Source of the DNA: Pseudomonas sp. 10-1B | Lineage (GTDB): Bacteria > Pseudomonadota > Gammaproteobacteria > Pseudomonadales > Pseudomonadaceae | Direction of reading: 5' to 3' | Assembly: GCF_000935045.1 (NCBI RefSeq) | Contig: NZ_JYKS01000035.1 | Location: forward strand, 62,001-126,000 | Length of the DNA stretch: 64,000 bases | In this document: positions 16,318 to 24,924 of the stretch, one piece after another | Layout of the letters: each line of letters starts with the position of its first letter | How positions within the stretch are numbered: position 1 is the stretch's first letter | Position numbers and translations under genes: made by a program | The notes under the pieces: generated by a model | Database searches by the model: none | What the model was told of the DNA's origin: nothing | Seen by the model: only the letters and a program-made list of their open reading frames with translations

Positions 16318-17511
16318 GTGCTGCTGAGTATTCCCACACTCCTGCTTGTCACTGACTTTCTCCTGGCGTTGATGGGGGGATTGACGCTTCATGCATGGAG
16401 TCGAGGCGCTCACGAGCCCCCTTTGGCTTATCTGGCGTCGATGCTGTTCATGGCATCACTAGGGTTCGCATTAGTGAGCTACCGCGGTTGGGGGTTTGAT
16501 TTCGTACCGCTGGTAATGGGCAATATGATTCTGCTGACTTCGGCTGCCATGAGCTGGACAGCAATGCGAGCGTTCGCCGGACGGCCACCCCATTGGCCGG
16601 GAATCGTCCTGGGGGCTGGGCTCTGGTTTATCTTCGGTCTCACACCAGGCTTTGATGACTCTTTATCCACACGCGTGGCGATTTACTCGATACTGTCCGC
16701 AGGCTATGGTGGTTTGGCCGCGTTTGAACTTTGGCGTAGTCGTACACGCTTACAAGTGTCCTATCTACCGGCATTGCTGCTTTTGACCATGCATGCCGGC
16801 TTCTACATAGTACGGGCTTTTGTCGATGACGGAGAGTCGTTGGCGAATGCACTTTCCAAGCGAGAGGCAGAAAACCACTTTTTCTCGTTTATGCTGTTTG
16901 AATCAATGATTTATGCTATCGGAATCGCTTATATCACGTTGGCGATGGTGAGGGAGCAGGCGGAATTGAAGTTCAAGGCCGCAGCTTACACCGATATGCT
17001 GACGGGGGTAGGTAATCGCCGGGCATTCATGTTGGAGAGTGAAGCGGCATTGGCGGAGGCGCGAGTTCGTCAGAACCCAATGGCCTTGCTTATCTTTGAT
17101 CTCGATAACTTCAAGCGGCTCAATGACACCCTGGGGCATCAAGCTGGCGACCAGGCGCTGGTGTCGTTCAGCCAAGTGGTGAAGGCGAACGTTAGATTAT
17201 CTGACGTGTTCGGTCGCATCGGCGGAGAGGAGTTTGCGTGCCTGTTGCTCAATGCCAATGAACAAGATGCTGAACTGGTGGCCAAGAACATATGCTTGCA
17301 ATTTCATCATTTGGCCTTGCCTTTACCTAAAAGCCAGAGTGTGAGTATAGGTGTTGCCACACATGAAGTTGGAGGGTATACGCTGTCGCGACTTCTCTCT
17401 CTGGCAGACGAAGCGTTATATGATGCGAAAAAAGATGGCCGTAATCGGGTGCGGATATACAGTTCCGCTAGTTCCTCTGCTGCACCGGCCACCATAATTG
17501 ATTATGAGTGA
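16318..17511 (+). CDS. Membrane diguanylate cyclase (GGDEF protein)
   Basis: A 397-residue protein predicted to make cyclic di-GMP. The first about 200 residues contain six to seven hydrophobic segments forming a membrane sensor of unknown ligand. The GGDEF domain starts with AYTDMLTGVGNRRAF, contains LIFDLDNFKRLNDTLGHQ, and has the active-site motif GGEEF. An inhibitory RxxD (RLSD) sits five residues before it, so product inhibition is expected. The chosen start is GTG at 16318 behind AGAAGGG; no better ATG precedes the first helix. Codon use and base composition are more AT-rich than the neighbours, suggesting transfer. It stands alone, convergent with the GntR gene. Confidence 0.88.
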   Translation: MLLSIPTLLLVTDFLLALMGGLTLHAWSRGAHEPPLAYLASMLFMASLGFALVSYRGWGFDFVPLVMGNMILLTSAAMSWTAMRAFAGRPPHWPGIVLGAGLWFIFGLTPGFDDSLSTRVAIYSILSAGYGGLAAFELWRSRTRLQVSYLPALLLLTMHAGFYIVRAFVDDGESLANALSKREAENHFFSFMLFESMIYAIGIAYITLAMVREQAELKFKAAAYTDMLTGVGNRRAFMLESEAALAEARVRQNPMALLIFDLDNFKRLNDTLGHQAGDQALVSFSQVVKANVRLSDVFGRIGGEEFACLLLNANEQDAELVAKNICLQFHHLALPLPKSQSVSIGVATHEVGGYTLSRLLSLADEALYDAKKDGRNRVRIYSSASSSAAPATIIDYE

Positions 17512-17573
17512 GCAACTTCAGCTTATCGTGCTGCGCTGGGCCTGTCAGGTGAGCTCAAGGGCCGAGGGCTCAA

Positions 17574-18332
17574 TCAGCTTTTGAGCGCGTGATGGTTCAG
17601 GACGCTGCGGGTAGTGGTCTCGTAATGAAGGGAAAGTAGCGCGCAGGCCTTCTCGACATCACGGGCTATGGCTGCATCGAGCAATTCACGGTGTTCCCCC
17701 GGTACGTCGCGCGTGGCGCTGTCATTGTAGTGCACCGAAAGCATCCGATAACGGGAGGTTTGGTCGCGCAACATTTGCGACAGGCGCAATAGCCAGGGCG
17801 AGCGGCAATTGGCGATCAGCGCCTGGTGAAAGGCTTCATGGGCCTTTTCCCACTCCGGTTTCATCAACCGCTCGGGGCCTTCGACGATCGGCAGGCGATC
17901 AAGGCGGTGATGGGCGGCGATCAATTGGCTTTCCCACTCCAGGTCGCCATGGCGGATGGATTCCGCCAATGCCTGGCATTCAATGAGCTGTCGCGTGTTG
18001 GTGATGTCGACGATCTCTTCGGCGGAGATACGCCCGACACTGAAGCCTTTCTGGTCTTCCGAGGAAACGAAGCCGCTTGTCGCCAGTCGCGACAGCGCTT
18101 CACGCAGCGGGATGACCCCCGCGTCGTAATGCTCGGCCAGTTCTTTCAAGCGCAGGCGGCTACCCGGCGCCAGATGACCGTTGATGATGTCTTCGCGCAC
18201 ACGGGCCTCCAATTGCGAGGCCATGGTGCGTTTTTCCGAGGCGGCGGGCTGCGGCGCCCAGCGTTCGGCTCTGTTCATGGGCTGTGCTACGGGTGATGGC
18301 TGATGTCCAAGATCATACACATCAGAAGGCAT
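17574..18332 (-). CDS. GntR/FadR-family (FCD) regulator of the aromatic operon
   Basis: A 252-residue regulator. A winged helix-turn-helix (about 40-105) contains LRLKELAEHYDAGVIPLREALSRL. The FCD ligand-binding domain follows with IRHGDLEWESQLIAAHHRL and the metal-type histidines in HEAFHQAL and PGEHRELLDAAI. It is divergent from the catabolic operon, with 118 bases between the genes, so it very likely represses that operon and responds to a pathway intermediate. In-frame ATGs at 18278 and near 18222 are alternative starts because no site has a strong Shine-Dalgarno. The family is clear; the effector is unknown. Confidence 0.85.
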   Translation of the reverse strand: MPSDVYDLGHQPSPVAQPMNRAERWAPQPAASEKRTMASQLEARVREDIINGHLAPGSRLRLKELAEHYDAGVIPLREALSRLATSGFVSSEDQKGFSVGRISAEEIVDITNTRQLIECQALAESIRHGDLEWESQLIAAHHRLDRLPIVEGPERLMKPEWEKAHEAFHQALIANCRSPWLLRLSQMLRDQTSRYRMLSVHYNDSATRDVPGEHRELLDAAIARDVEKACALLSLHYETTTRSVLNHHALKS

Positions 18333-18450
18333 TGTCGATAATCAAAAGAAAATATATTTTTTCGTTGACGGCATATTTTCCTCGGATTAGCTTAGAGCTC
18401 ATGCCGCTCTGCCTGGCGGCCGTCACGAATCAAAACAAGAGGTGAGCTCC
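18333..18450. promoter_or_regulatory. Divergent promoter region, GntR gene / catabolic operon
   Basis: 118 bases with a very AT-rich centre (GAAAATATATTTTTTC, an imperfect dyad near 18345-18362) between two divergent starts. This is the expected place for the GntR operator and both promoters. AAGAGGTGAG at 18436-18445 is the ribosome binding site for the hydrolase gene. The exact boxes are not resolved. Confidence 0.5.
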
Positions 18451-19284
18451 ATGCGTTACGTTCGTTTCTCCCATCAAGGTCGCCCGGTGCTGGGCGTTCG
18501 CACGGCCGAAGGGGTCAGGATTCTCGGCGAGGAATCGCTGGAGGCTTTGCTGGCACGCGGCGTAGACCTGGCGACGTACGGTGCCGATGCGCAGGGAGCG
18601 CTGGTCGAGATCGGCGAGCAGGATTATCTGCCGCTGATGAGCCGTCCCGGCAAAATCATCTGTGTTGGCTTGAACTACGCCGACCACACCAAGGAGTCGC
18701 CGTACGCCCAGCCGGACTATCCGACCCTGTTCCCGCGCTTCAACACCAGCCTCACCGCGCACAACAAGCCGCTGGTTCGCCCACGCGTCTCCGACACGCT
18801 GGATTACGAAGGTGAAATGGCCGTGGTGCTCAAGAGCGGCGGGCGTCATATCAGCAAGGAGCAGGCGCTGCAGCATGTCGCCGGTTATGCGCTGTTCAAC
18901 GAAGGCTCGGTGCGCGAGTACCAGTTCAACTCTCCGCAGTGGACGGTGGGCAAGAACTTCGACGATACCGGCGCGTTCGGCCCTGACCTGGTAACCGCGG
19001 ACGAGCTGCCTGCCGGCGGCAAAGGCCTGCTGCTGCAGACCCGGGTCAACGGTAAAGTGGTGCAGTCGGCCAATACCGAAGACATGCTGTTCGACGTGGC
19101 CACCATCATCTCCACCCTCAGCGAGGCGGTGACCCTGGAAGCGGGTGACGTGATCGTCAGCGGCACGCCGGCGGGCGTTGGTTTCGGTATGGACCCGAAG
19201 GTCTACCTGAAGGCCGGCGATGTCGTAGAAGTGTCAATCGAAGGCATCGGCACTTTGGTCAACCCCATCGTCGACGAAGCTTGA
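18451..19284 (+). CDS. Fumarylacetoacetate hydrolase-family C-C hydrolase/isomerase
   Basis: A 277-residue protein of the FAH fold. The N-terminal lid (residues 1-60) is followed by ICVGLNYADHTKES, then the metal-binding DYEGEMAVVL and FDDTGAFGPDLV, and the C-terminal ISGTPAGVGFGMDPK motif. FAH-family enzymes hydrolyse acylpyruvates or 2,4-dioxo acids or isomerise their enols. As the first gene of a hydroxylase/extradiol dioxygenase operon it probably cleaves the ring-fission product. The ATG at 18451 was preferred over the upstream GTG at 18442 because AGAGGTGA lies at ideal spacing. A hairpin separates it from the dioxygenase gene. Confidence 0.88.
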   Translation: MRYVRFSHQGRPVLGVRTAEGVRILGEESLEALLARGVDLATYGADAQGALVEIGEQDYLPLMSRPGKIICVGLNYADHTKESPYAQPDYPTLFPRFNTSLTAHNKPLVRPRVSDTLDYEGEMAVVLKSGGRHISKEQALQHVAGYALFNEGSVREYQFNSPQWTVGKNFDDTGAFGPDLVTADELPAGGKGLLLQTRVNGKVVQSANTEDMLFDVATIISTLSEAVTLEAGDVIVSGTPAGVGFGMDPKVYLKAGDVVEVSIEGIGTLVNPIVDEA

Positions 19285-19310
19285 TAGATTCCGGGCATTC
19301 CCGGCCTGAT

Positions 19311-19335
19311 CGAAGCCTCCCGCTCCGAGGCTTCG
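19311..19335 (+). other. Intercistronic hairpin between FAH and dioxygenase genes
   Basis: CGAAGCCTC (19311-19319) pairs perfectly with GAGGCTTCG (19327-19335) across a seven-base loop. There is no T-run, so it is more likely an mRNA-stability or processing element than a terminator within the operon. Confidence 0.6.
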
Positions 19336-19362
19336 ACGCAAGAACAAAAACTGGAGGCGATC

Positions 19363-20283
19363 ATGACTATCACGACCCGTGGTGTGCATTCGATCGATCA
19401 TTACGCGCTGTTCGTGCCGTCATTGCCTGACGCGCAGGCATTCTTCGCCAGCTTCGGCCTGGACGTCGGGCAAAGCGCGGAAGGCCTGGAACTCAGTGCC
19501 GCCGATGGCCATCGCTGGGCACGCATGCTGCCAGGGCCTGGCAAGAGCCTGGCCTACCTGAGCCTGAACTGCTTTGCCGAGGATCATGCCGCGCTGCGCC
19601 AGCAGGCCGAGGCCGCTGGTGCCCGCTTCGAACAGGGCAACGGCGAGGGCTTCTGGTTCCGCGACCCTGACGGCAACCTGCTGCAAGTCAAGGTCGGCGC
19701 CAAGTACATGCCTGACCGCAAGCATCCCGTGGCCGAGCCGCAACCTGCCGTGCGCGGTGCCTGCACCCGCGACGCGGTAGCCCAGGTGCGTCCACGGCGC
19801 CTGTCCCATGTGTTGCTGTTCAGCCCCGACGTGCCGCGTGCCGTCGACTTCTATTCCCGCGCTCTTGGGCTGCGGCTGTCCGACCATTCCCAGGACATCA
19901 TCGCCTTCACTCACGCCCCGCACGGCTGCGACCACCACTTGGTGGCCTTTTGCAAGAGCAGCGCCAAGGGCTTCCACCATGCCGCCTGGGAAGTCGACAG
20001 CGTCGACGACGTCGGTAACGGCGCAGAGCAGATGGCCAACGCGGGTTATCGGCAGGGTTGGGGCACCGGGCGGCATTGCCTGGGTTCGAACTACTTCCAC
20101 TACGTCCGCGATCCGTGGGGATCGTTCTGCGAGTACTCGGCGGACATGGACTTCATCGACGCCGGCAGTCAATGGCCGGCGGGCGACTTCCCGCCTGAGA
20201 ACTCGTTGTACCTGTGGGGCCCAGCAGTCCCCGAGTACTTCGTCCTCAACACCGAAACGGACAGCGCGCCCGTCAAGGGCTGA
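19363..20283 (+). CDS. Type I extradiol ring-cleavage dioxygenase (VOC superfamily)
   Basis: A 306-residue two-domain VOC protein. The catalytic C-terminal half carries the Fe(II) ligands at the expected spacing: His149 in RRLSHVLLFS, His205 (in GFHHAAWEV) and Glu257 in GSFCEYSAD. This is close to the His146/His210/Glu260 pattern of BphC. The second-sphere residues NYFHYVRDP precede the glutamate. It should open a catechol-type ring next to the two hydroxyls using O2. GGAGGCG lies just before the ATG. Its placement between an FAH-fold hydrolase and an MhpA-like hydroxylase defines the order hydroxylation, ring cleavage, C-C hydrolysis. The native substrate is not known. Confidence 0.87.
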   Translation: MTITTRGVHSIDHYALFVPSLPDAQAFFASFGLDVGQSAEGLELSAADGHRWARMLPGPGKSLAYLSLNCFAEDHAALRQQAEAAGARFEQGNGEGFWFRDPDGNLLQVKVGAKYMPDRKHPVAEPQPAVRGACTRDAVAQVRPRRLSHVLLFSPDVPRAVDFYSRALGLRLSDHSQDIIAFTHAPHGCDHHLVAFCKSSAKGFHHAAWEVDSVDDVGNGAEQMANAGYRQGWGTGRHCLGSNYFHYVRDPWGSFCEYSADMDFIDAGSQWPAGDFPPENSLYLWGPAVPEYFVLNTETDSAPVKG

Positions 20284-20385
20284 CGCTCCAGCGACGCAAG
20301 CTGCTTCTGGCCCGCGCACTTCCCTGGCACCCAGGGAGGCGGGGAGCGGCTTGCCCAAGACCCACCCGGTTTCAGGTCAGCAAAG

Positions 20386-22017
20386 ATGAACGAAAACAAC
20401 AAGATTCATGACGTAGCCATCGTCGGCTACGGCCCTGTCGGACAAACCCTTGCCATCCTTCTCGGGCGCATGGGTTACAGCGTTGCCGTGTACGAACGCT
20501 GGCAATCCCTTTACCCCCTGCCGCGCGCGGTGTTCCACGATCATGAGATTCGCCGCGTCTTTCGCATGATGGGCCTGGAGGACGAGCTGCAGACTATCTC
20601 CCAGCCGTCGGCCTGCTACCAGTGGTTCAACGCCGACTGGAAAGTGCTGGTGGAGATCGACTGGTCCGCCGAGTCGATCAGTGATGGCCCGTTTGGCTAC
20701 CTGTTCAACCAGCCTGCCCTGGAAGCGATCCTCGACCGCCGGGCCAAGGCCATCGCTAACGTCGAAATCCACCAGGGCTGGGAGCTGATGGCGCTGAGCC
20801 AGGATGCCCAGGGCTGCGACCTGCGCCTGCAGCGTACCCCGCAGAACGGCAAGGCCGAACCAGGCGAGGAGCGCCAGGTGCGCGCCCGTTATGTGATCGG
20901 TGCTGACGGCGCCAACAGCCTGGTACGTCGCCAGTGCGGCATCGACTGGCAGGACCTGGGCTTCCAGGAAGACTGGCTGGTAGTCGACCTGCAGCCCAAG
21001 CCGGGCGTGCAGCTGGATGTGCCGGATATTGGCCAGTGGTGCAACCCGGCGCGGCCGACCACCATGGTCCCCGGCGGACCCGGTTACCGCCGTTGGGAGT
21101 TCATGCGCCTGCCCCACGAGACCCTGGAAGACCTGCAGAACCTGGACAAGGTCTGGGAATTGCTGTCGCCGTGGGTCACCCCGGACACCGCCACGCTGGT
21201 GCGCCACGCTGTTTATCAGTTCCGCTCGCGCATCGCCGAAACCTGGCGCCACGGCCGTGTGTTGCTGGCCGGTGACGCCGCGCACCTGATGCCGCCGTTC
21301 ATGGGCCAGGGGATGTGCTCGGGGATTCGTGATGCCTGGAACTTGTCCTGGCGCCTGGACCTGATCTTCAAGGGCCTGTGCTCCGAGCGCTTGCTGGACA
21401 GCTACACCCTGGAGCGTAAACCGCAGATCCGTGCAGTGATCGATGCTTCGGTGGCAATGGGCAAGGTGGTCTGTGTGGCTGATCCACAAAAGGCCGCCGA
21501 GCGGGACGCGGCGTTCCTCTCCGGTGAAGTGCCGCCGTTGCCGCCGTTCCCTGGTCTGGTCGATGGGGCGGTGCTCAAGGACCCGCGTACCGGCGCCGCG
21601 GTGGGGGCCGCCGGTTCGTTGGGCGTGCATGGCGAGGTCGAGCATGACGGTAGCATTCAGCGCTACGACGATGCGTTCGGCCGTGGCTTCCACCTGCTCA
21701 GCGTCGGCGACGATCCGCTGGCCGGCCTGAGCCCTGCGCAGCAGGCCTTGCTCGAGCATCTGCAGGTGAAAAGCGTCCGCCTGAGCCTCGATGGCGCGCC
21801 AGGCACCTGCCGCGACCTGTCCGGCAAGTATCACGACTTCCTCCGTGAAGCTGGGTTGCAGGCTGTGCTGGTGCGCCCGGACTTCTACGTCTATGGCGGT
21901 GTCAGCGACCTCGGCGAATTGCCGCAACTGCTGGATGCACTGCGTCGCGACCTGGACATCCAGCAAGCCCGAGGCGGCGCCCCTCGGCTGAATCAACCGC
22001 TCGCTGCACAGGTGTAG
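20386..22017 (+). CDS. FAD-dependent aromatic hydroxylase, MhpA-like
   Basis: A 543-residue class A flavoprotein monooxygenase. The Rossmann motif is VGYGPVGQTLA (GxGxxG), the middle DG motif is VIGADGANSLVRRQCG, and the GD motif is LLAGDAAHLMPPFMGQG with CSGIRDAWNLSWRL after it. The C-terminal thioredoxin-like part typical of MhpA-type enzymes is present. The best-known relative is 3-(3-hydroxyphenyl)propionate 2-hydroxylase, so it probably adds an ortho hydroxyl to a phenolic substrate with NADH and O2. It stands 102 bases after the dioxygenase gene and 66 before the porin gene. Substrate assignment is by family only; flavonoid hydroxylases of the FdeE kind are in the same broad family. Confidence 0.87.
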   Translation: MNENNKIHDVAIVGYGPVGQTLAILLGRMGYSVAVYERWQSLYPLPRAVFHDHEIRRVFRMMGLEDELQTISQPSACYQWFNADWKVLVEIDWSAESISDGPFGYLFNQPALEAILDRRAKAIANVEIHQGWELMALSQDAQGCDLRLQRTPQNGKAEPGEERQVRARYVIGADGANSLVRRQCGIDWQDLGFQEDWLVVDLQPKPGVQLDVPDIGQWCNPARPTTMVPGGPGYRRWEFMRLPHETLEDLQNLDKVWELLSPWVTPDTATLVRHAVYQFRSRIAETWRHGRVLLAGDAAHLMPPFMGQGMCSGIRDAWNLSWRLDLIFKGLCSERLLDSYTLERKPQIRAVIDASVAMGKVVCVADPQKAAERDAAFLSGEVPPLPPFPGLVDGAVLKDPRTGAAVGAAGSLGVHGEVEHDGSIQRYDDAFGRGFHLLSVGDDPLAGLSPAQQALLEHLQVKSVRLSLDGAPGTCRDLSGKYHDFLREAGLQAVLVRPDFYVYGGVSDLGELPQLLDALRRDLDIQQARGGAPRLNQPLAAQV

Positions 22018-22025
22018 GTTCCGCT

Positions 22026-22050
22026 GCCGCAGGGGGGCGCCCCCTGCGGC
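22026..22050 (+). other. Very strong intercistronic hairpin
   Basis: GCCGCAGGGGG pairs with CCCCCTGCGGC across three bases, an 11-bp GC-only-rich stem directly after the hydroxylase stop. No T-run follows. It probably stabilises the upstream mRNA or attenuates expression of the porin and transporter genes. Confidence 0.65.
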
Positions 22051-22083
22051 AACGTTCTGAAAACAACAACAAGAGACAGATCG

Positions 22084-23436
22084 ATGCACAACATCAAGGT
22101 GAAAGCGCTTGGTGCGGTTCTGGCCGCCCTGGCGATTGTGGAGTGCCATGCCGCCGAAGCACCGGCGCCGGGAGAAGGCACCCTGTTCAAGGGGCTTTTT
22201 GGCGACAGCCTGGAGCGTGACTACGGCATTACCGTTTCCAACCTGCTGGACATTGGCTACGTGCGTAACAACCGTTCCAACCATGCCGAACGCAAGGACG
22301 GCCTGAGCAATCTACCGCTCACCGGCATGTCCGATGAAGGCCTGGAATGGGGCAGCCTGCACCTGTTCGTGGACAAGGCACTCAACGGCACCTTCGTGCC
22401 GCGCATCACACCGCTGCCGGGCCCCAAGCCTGAAGCGTTCGCCTTCGGTTTCACCTTCGAGGCCAACTATGGGCGCAACGCGCAGTTTGCCCGTACCTTC
22501 GGCTGGGACATGCACTGGAACATGAACGAGGAGGACAACGCCAAGGCGCAGCAGGACAAGAAGCGCTTCCTGGCCATCCCCAACATCGCCGCCACGGCCT
22601 ATGTTCCCTATGGCCCAGGCTTCAACTTCATGGCCGGGGTGTTCGGCCCGGCACTCGGCTACGAAATTCCCCCGAACATCCGTCAGGCCCGCAACCCGTT
22701 CGCCAGCAAGACCTACGCGTTCGTCAGCGAACCGGGGACGGTTTCCGGGGTGCTGGTCGGCACCCGCCTGCTCGACGGCGACCCAGGCATCCTTGGCCTG
22801 GAGCTGGGCGTGGTGCAGGGCTGGAACAACCTGCGTGACAATAACGACGGCAAGTCGTTGATCGGTGCGCTGCGTTGGCGCACGCCGGACATGAACACCT
22901 GGGTCGACTATGAATTCATCGTCGGCGATGAACAGAACGACAGCGTCAGCGATGTCCAGGCACCGACCTCGCGGTTGATCGCCGACAGCGGGCAGCTCAA
23001 GCAGCAGCACTCGCTCAACGGCTGGCACAAGTTCGACGAGCGCTGGTCGATGGGCGCCGAATTGGTCTATGGCCGCCAGGCCGGCGATGGCAAGGCCTCG
23101 ACCGTGGATGTGGTGACCGGCCCAGGCTTCGATGGGGCGCATTGGTGGGGCGCGAATGCCGTGCTGACCTACCAGCACCGGCCAGACCTCTCGTTCTCGG
23201 TACGGGGTGAGCATTTCAGCGACCCGGACGGTTTCATCCTGTTTCCCACCAGCGTCAGCCGCGGCGATTTCAACGCCCTCACGGCCGGGCTGCGCTGGGA
23301 TGTCAGCAGCAACCTCTCGCTGCGCCCGGAACTGCGTTACGGCTGGTTCGACGCACGCGGCCATGACCGCCCCTACGGCAACGGCCGAGATCGCTCGCAA
23401 CTGACCACCATGATCGAAGCGCTGTTCTACTTCTGA
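22084..23436 (+). CDS. Outer-membrane beta-barrel protein, putative aromatic-uptake porin
   Basis: A 450-residue exported barrel. The signal peptide runs to about CHAAEA, and the mature protein starts with a predicted helix/entry segment (GLFGDSLERDYGITVSN). Alternating aromatic/polar strands follow (for example SLHLFVDKALNG, FEANYGRNAQFARTFGW, VDYEFIVGDEQND, LSLRPELRYGWFDARG), ending in ALFYF with a terminal phenylalanine, as expected for an outer-membrane protein. I believe it belongs to the BBP2/DUF1597-like porin group. It lies between the hydroxylase and the MFS gene, so it probably brings the substrate across the outer membrane. Confidence 0.78.
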   Translation: MHNIKVKALGAVLAALAIVECHAAEAPAPGEGTLFKGLFGDSLERDYGITVSNLLDIGYVRNNRSNHAERKDGLSNLPLTGMSDEGLEWGSLHLFVDKALNGTFVPRITPLPGPKPEAFAFGFTFEANYGRNAQFARTFGWDMHWNMNEEDNAKAQQDKKRFLAIPNIAATAYVPYGPGFNFMAGVFGPALGYEIPPNIRQARNPFASKTYAFVSEPGTVSGVLVGTRLLDGDPGILGLELGVVQGWNNLRDNNDGKSLIGALRWRTPDMNTWVDYEFIVGDEQNDSVSDVQAPTSRLIADSGQLKQQHSLNGWHKFDERWSMGAELVYGRQAGDGKASTVDVVTGPGFDGAHWWGANAVLTYQHRPDLSFSVRGEHFSDPDGFILFPTSVSRGDFNALTAGLRWDVSSNLSLRPELRYGWFDARGHDRPYGNGRDRSQLTTMIEALFYF

Positions 23437-23466
23437 TCGCCCGCCACTGCCACGAGTACCCATGCC

Positions 23467-24720
23467 ATGCACAACAACGACAAGAAATGGAATGCGCGTC
23501 ACGAATACACGGCTGTTGCCATGCTCGCCCTGGGCTTTGGCCTGGTCGGCCTGGATCGCTTCATCATCCTTCCGCTGTTCCCGGTGATGATGGCGGACCT
23601 GCAGCTGGACTATCAGGACCTGGGCAATATCTCGGCAGTGCTGGCCATTGCCTGGGGGATTTCCTCGATCTTCATGGGCCGGCTGTCCGACCGTATCGGG
23701 CGGCGCAAAGTGTTGATCCCGGCAGTGTTGCTGTTCTCCCTGCTGGCCGGCCTGTCCGGGCTGGCCAATGGCATCGCCGCGCTGTTGCTGATCCGCGCGG
23801 TGATGGGGGTTTCCGAGGGGGCATTCACACCGACTGCCATTGCCGCCACGGCGGAGTCCTCGCATCCGTCACGGCGCGGGCTGAACATTGGCATCCAGCA
23901 GGCCTTCTTCCCGATTCTGGGCCTGGGGCTGGCGCCGATCCTTGCTACCCAGCTGTTGCTGGTGTTGCCTTCCTGGCGCTGGGTCTTCGTGGTGGTGTCA
24001 TTGCCAGGCTTCCTGCTTGCCTGGTTCATGTATCGACACCTGCGGGAAACCCGCGTGGTGGCGCCGGCTGCTACCGAGGGGCAGGGCCAGCAGCAAGGCC
24101 GCTGGATGGATGCACTGCGCTACCGTAACGTGGCGCTGAACATTCTTGGCATGTTCTGCATGCTCACCAGCCTGTTCGTGCTCAGCGTGATGATGCCCAA
24201 CTACCTCACCGACTATCTGCACCTGAGCCTGCAGCAGATGGGCTTCGTCATGTCCGCCATCGGCCTGGGTGGCTTCATCGGCCAGCTGCTGCTGCCGGCG
24301 TTGTCCGACCGGGTAGGGCGCAAGCCTGTGGTACTGGGCAGCTTCGTCGCGACTGCCCTGTGCATTGGCCTGTTGATGCGCACCGGCGCCGAGCCGCTGA
24401 CGTTGTTCATCCTGTTGTTCATGACCACCTTCTTCAACTTCAGCATGATTTGCATGACTGTCGGGCCGATCACCAGCGAGTCGGTACCACTGCCGCTGGT
24501 GTCCACCGCCACCGGCCTGGTGGTGGGCATCGGCGAGGTGTTCGGTGGCGGCGTGGCGCCGGCCCTGGCCGGCTTCATCGCCCAGCAGCACGGCATCCAG
24601 TACACCCTTTACCTGGCGCTGGGCGGGGCACTCGTCGGCCTGCTCGTCGCCAGTGCGCTACGCGAGACCGCCCCGGCGCGCCGTGGTGCGTCGGCCACCC
24701 AGGCTGGAGACGCAGCCTGA
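23467..24720 (+). CDS. MFS transporter, aromatic acid/metabolite importer
   Basis: A 417-residue major-facilitator protein with about 12 hydrophobic segments. The conserved loop 2-3 motif reads GRLSDRIGRRKVL and its repeat in the second half is LSDRVGRKPVVLG. DRFIILPLFPVMMADL in helix 1 has the acidic residue common to aromatic acid:H+ symporters. It is the last gene of the operon (31 bases after the porin gene) and is followed by a long GC-rich hairpin. By context it imports the phenolic substrate; direction and substrate are inferred. Confidence 0.87.
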   Translation: MHNNDKKWNARHEYTAVAMLALGFGLVGLDRFIILPLFPVMMADLQLDYQDLGNISAVLAIAWGISSIFMGRLSDRIGRRKVLIPAVLLFSLLAGLSGLANGIAALLLIRAVMGVSEGAFTPTAIAATAESSHPSRRGLNIGIQQAFFPILGLGLAPILATQLLLVLPSWRWVFVVVSLPGFLLAWFMYRHLRETRVVAPAATEGQGQQQGRWMDALRYRNVALNILGMFCMLTSLFVLSVMMPNYLTDYLHLSLQQMGFVMSAIGLGGFIGQLLLPALSDRVGRKPVVLGSFVATALCIGLLMRTGAEPLTLFILLFMTTFFNFSMICMTVGPITSESVPLPLVSTATGLVVGIGEVFGGGVAPALAGFIAQQHGIQYTLYLALGGALVGLLVASALRETAPARRGASATQAGDAA

Positions 24721-24755
24721 GGCGGTTACCGGTAATGCTGGCTGGAGGTCGGCAT

Positions 24756-24789
24756 GACGAGGCCAGGCGCATCGCCCGGCCTCGTTGTC
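24756..24789 (+). terminator. GC-rich hairpin closing the aromatic operon
   Basis: GACGAGGCCAGGCG pairs with CGCCCGGCCTCGTTGTC with one or two bulges. It lies 36 bases past the MFS stop. There is no T-run, so termination may need Rho or be partial. A second hairpin CGGCACCGGT/GCCGGTGCCG lies at about 24864-24889. Confidence 0.5.
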
Positions 24790-24924
24790 GTCATGCGCCG
24801 GACGCGCATGCCGTTGCAAGCACTACCCGTGCTCTGTGGCGCTATTCCCCCACGCGGAGCTCGGCGGCACCGGTCACAAGCCGGTGCCGTCCGATCTTCA
24901 TTTCGTTTTCCAGGGATTTTCCAG

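Noticed and set aside
20377..22284. 635-residue minus-strand frame opposite the flavin hydroxylase
   Set aside because: The hydroxylase motifs are on the plus strand; the other frame lacks start context and family features.
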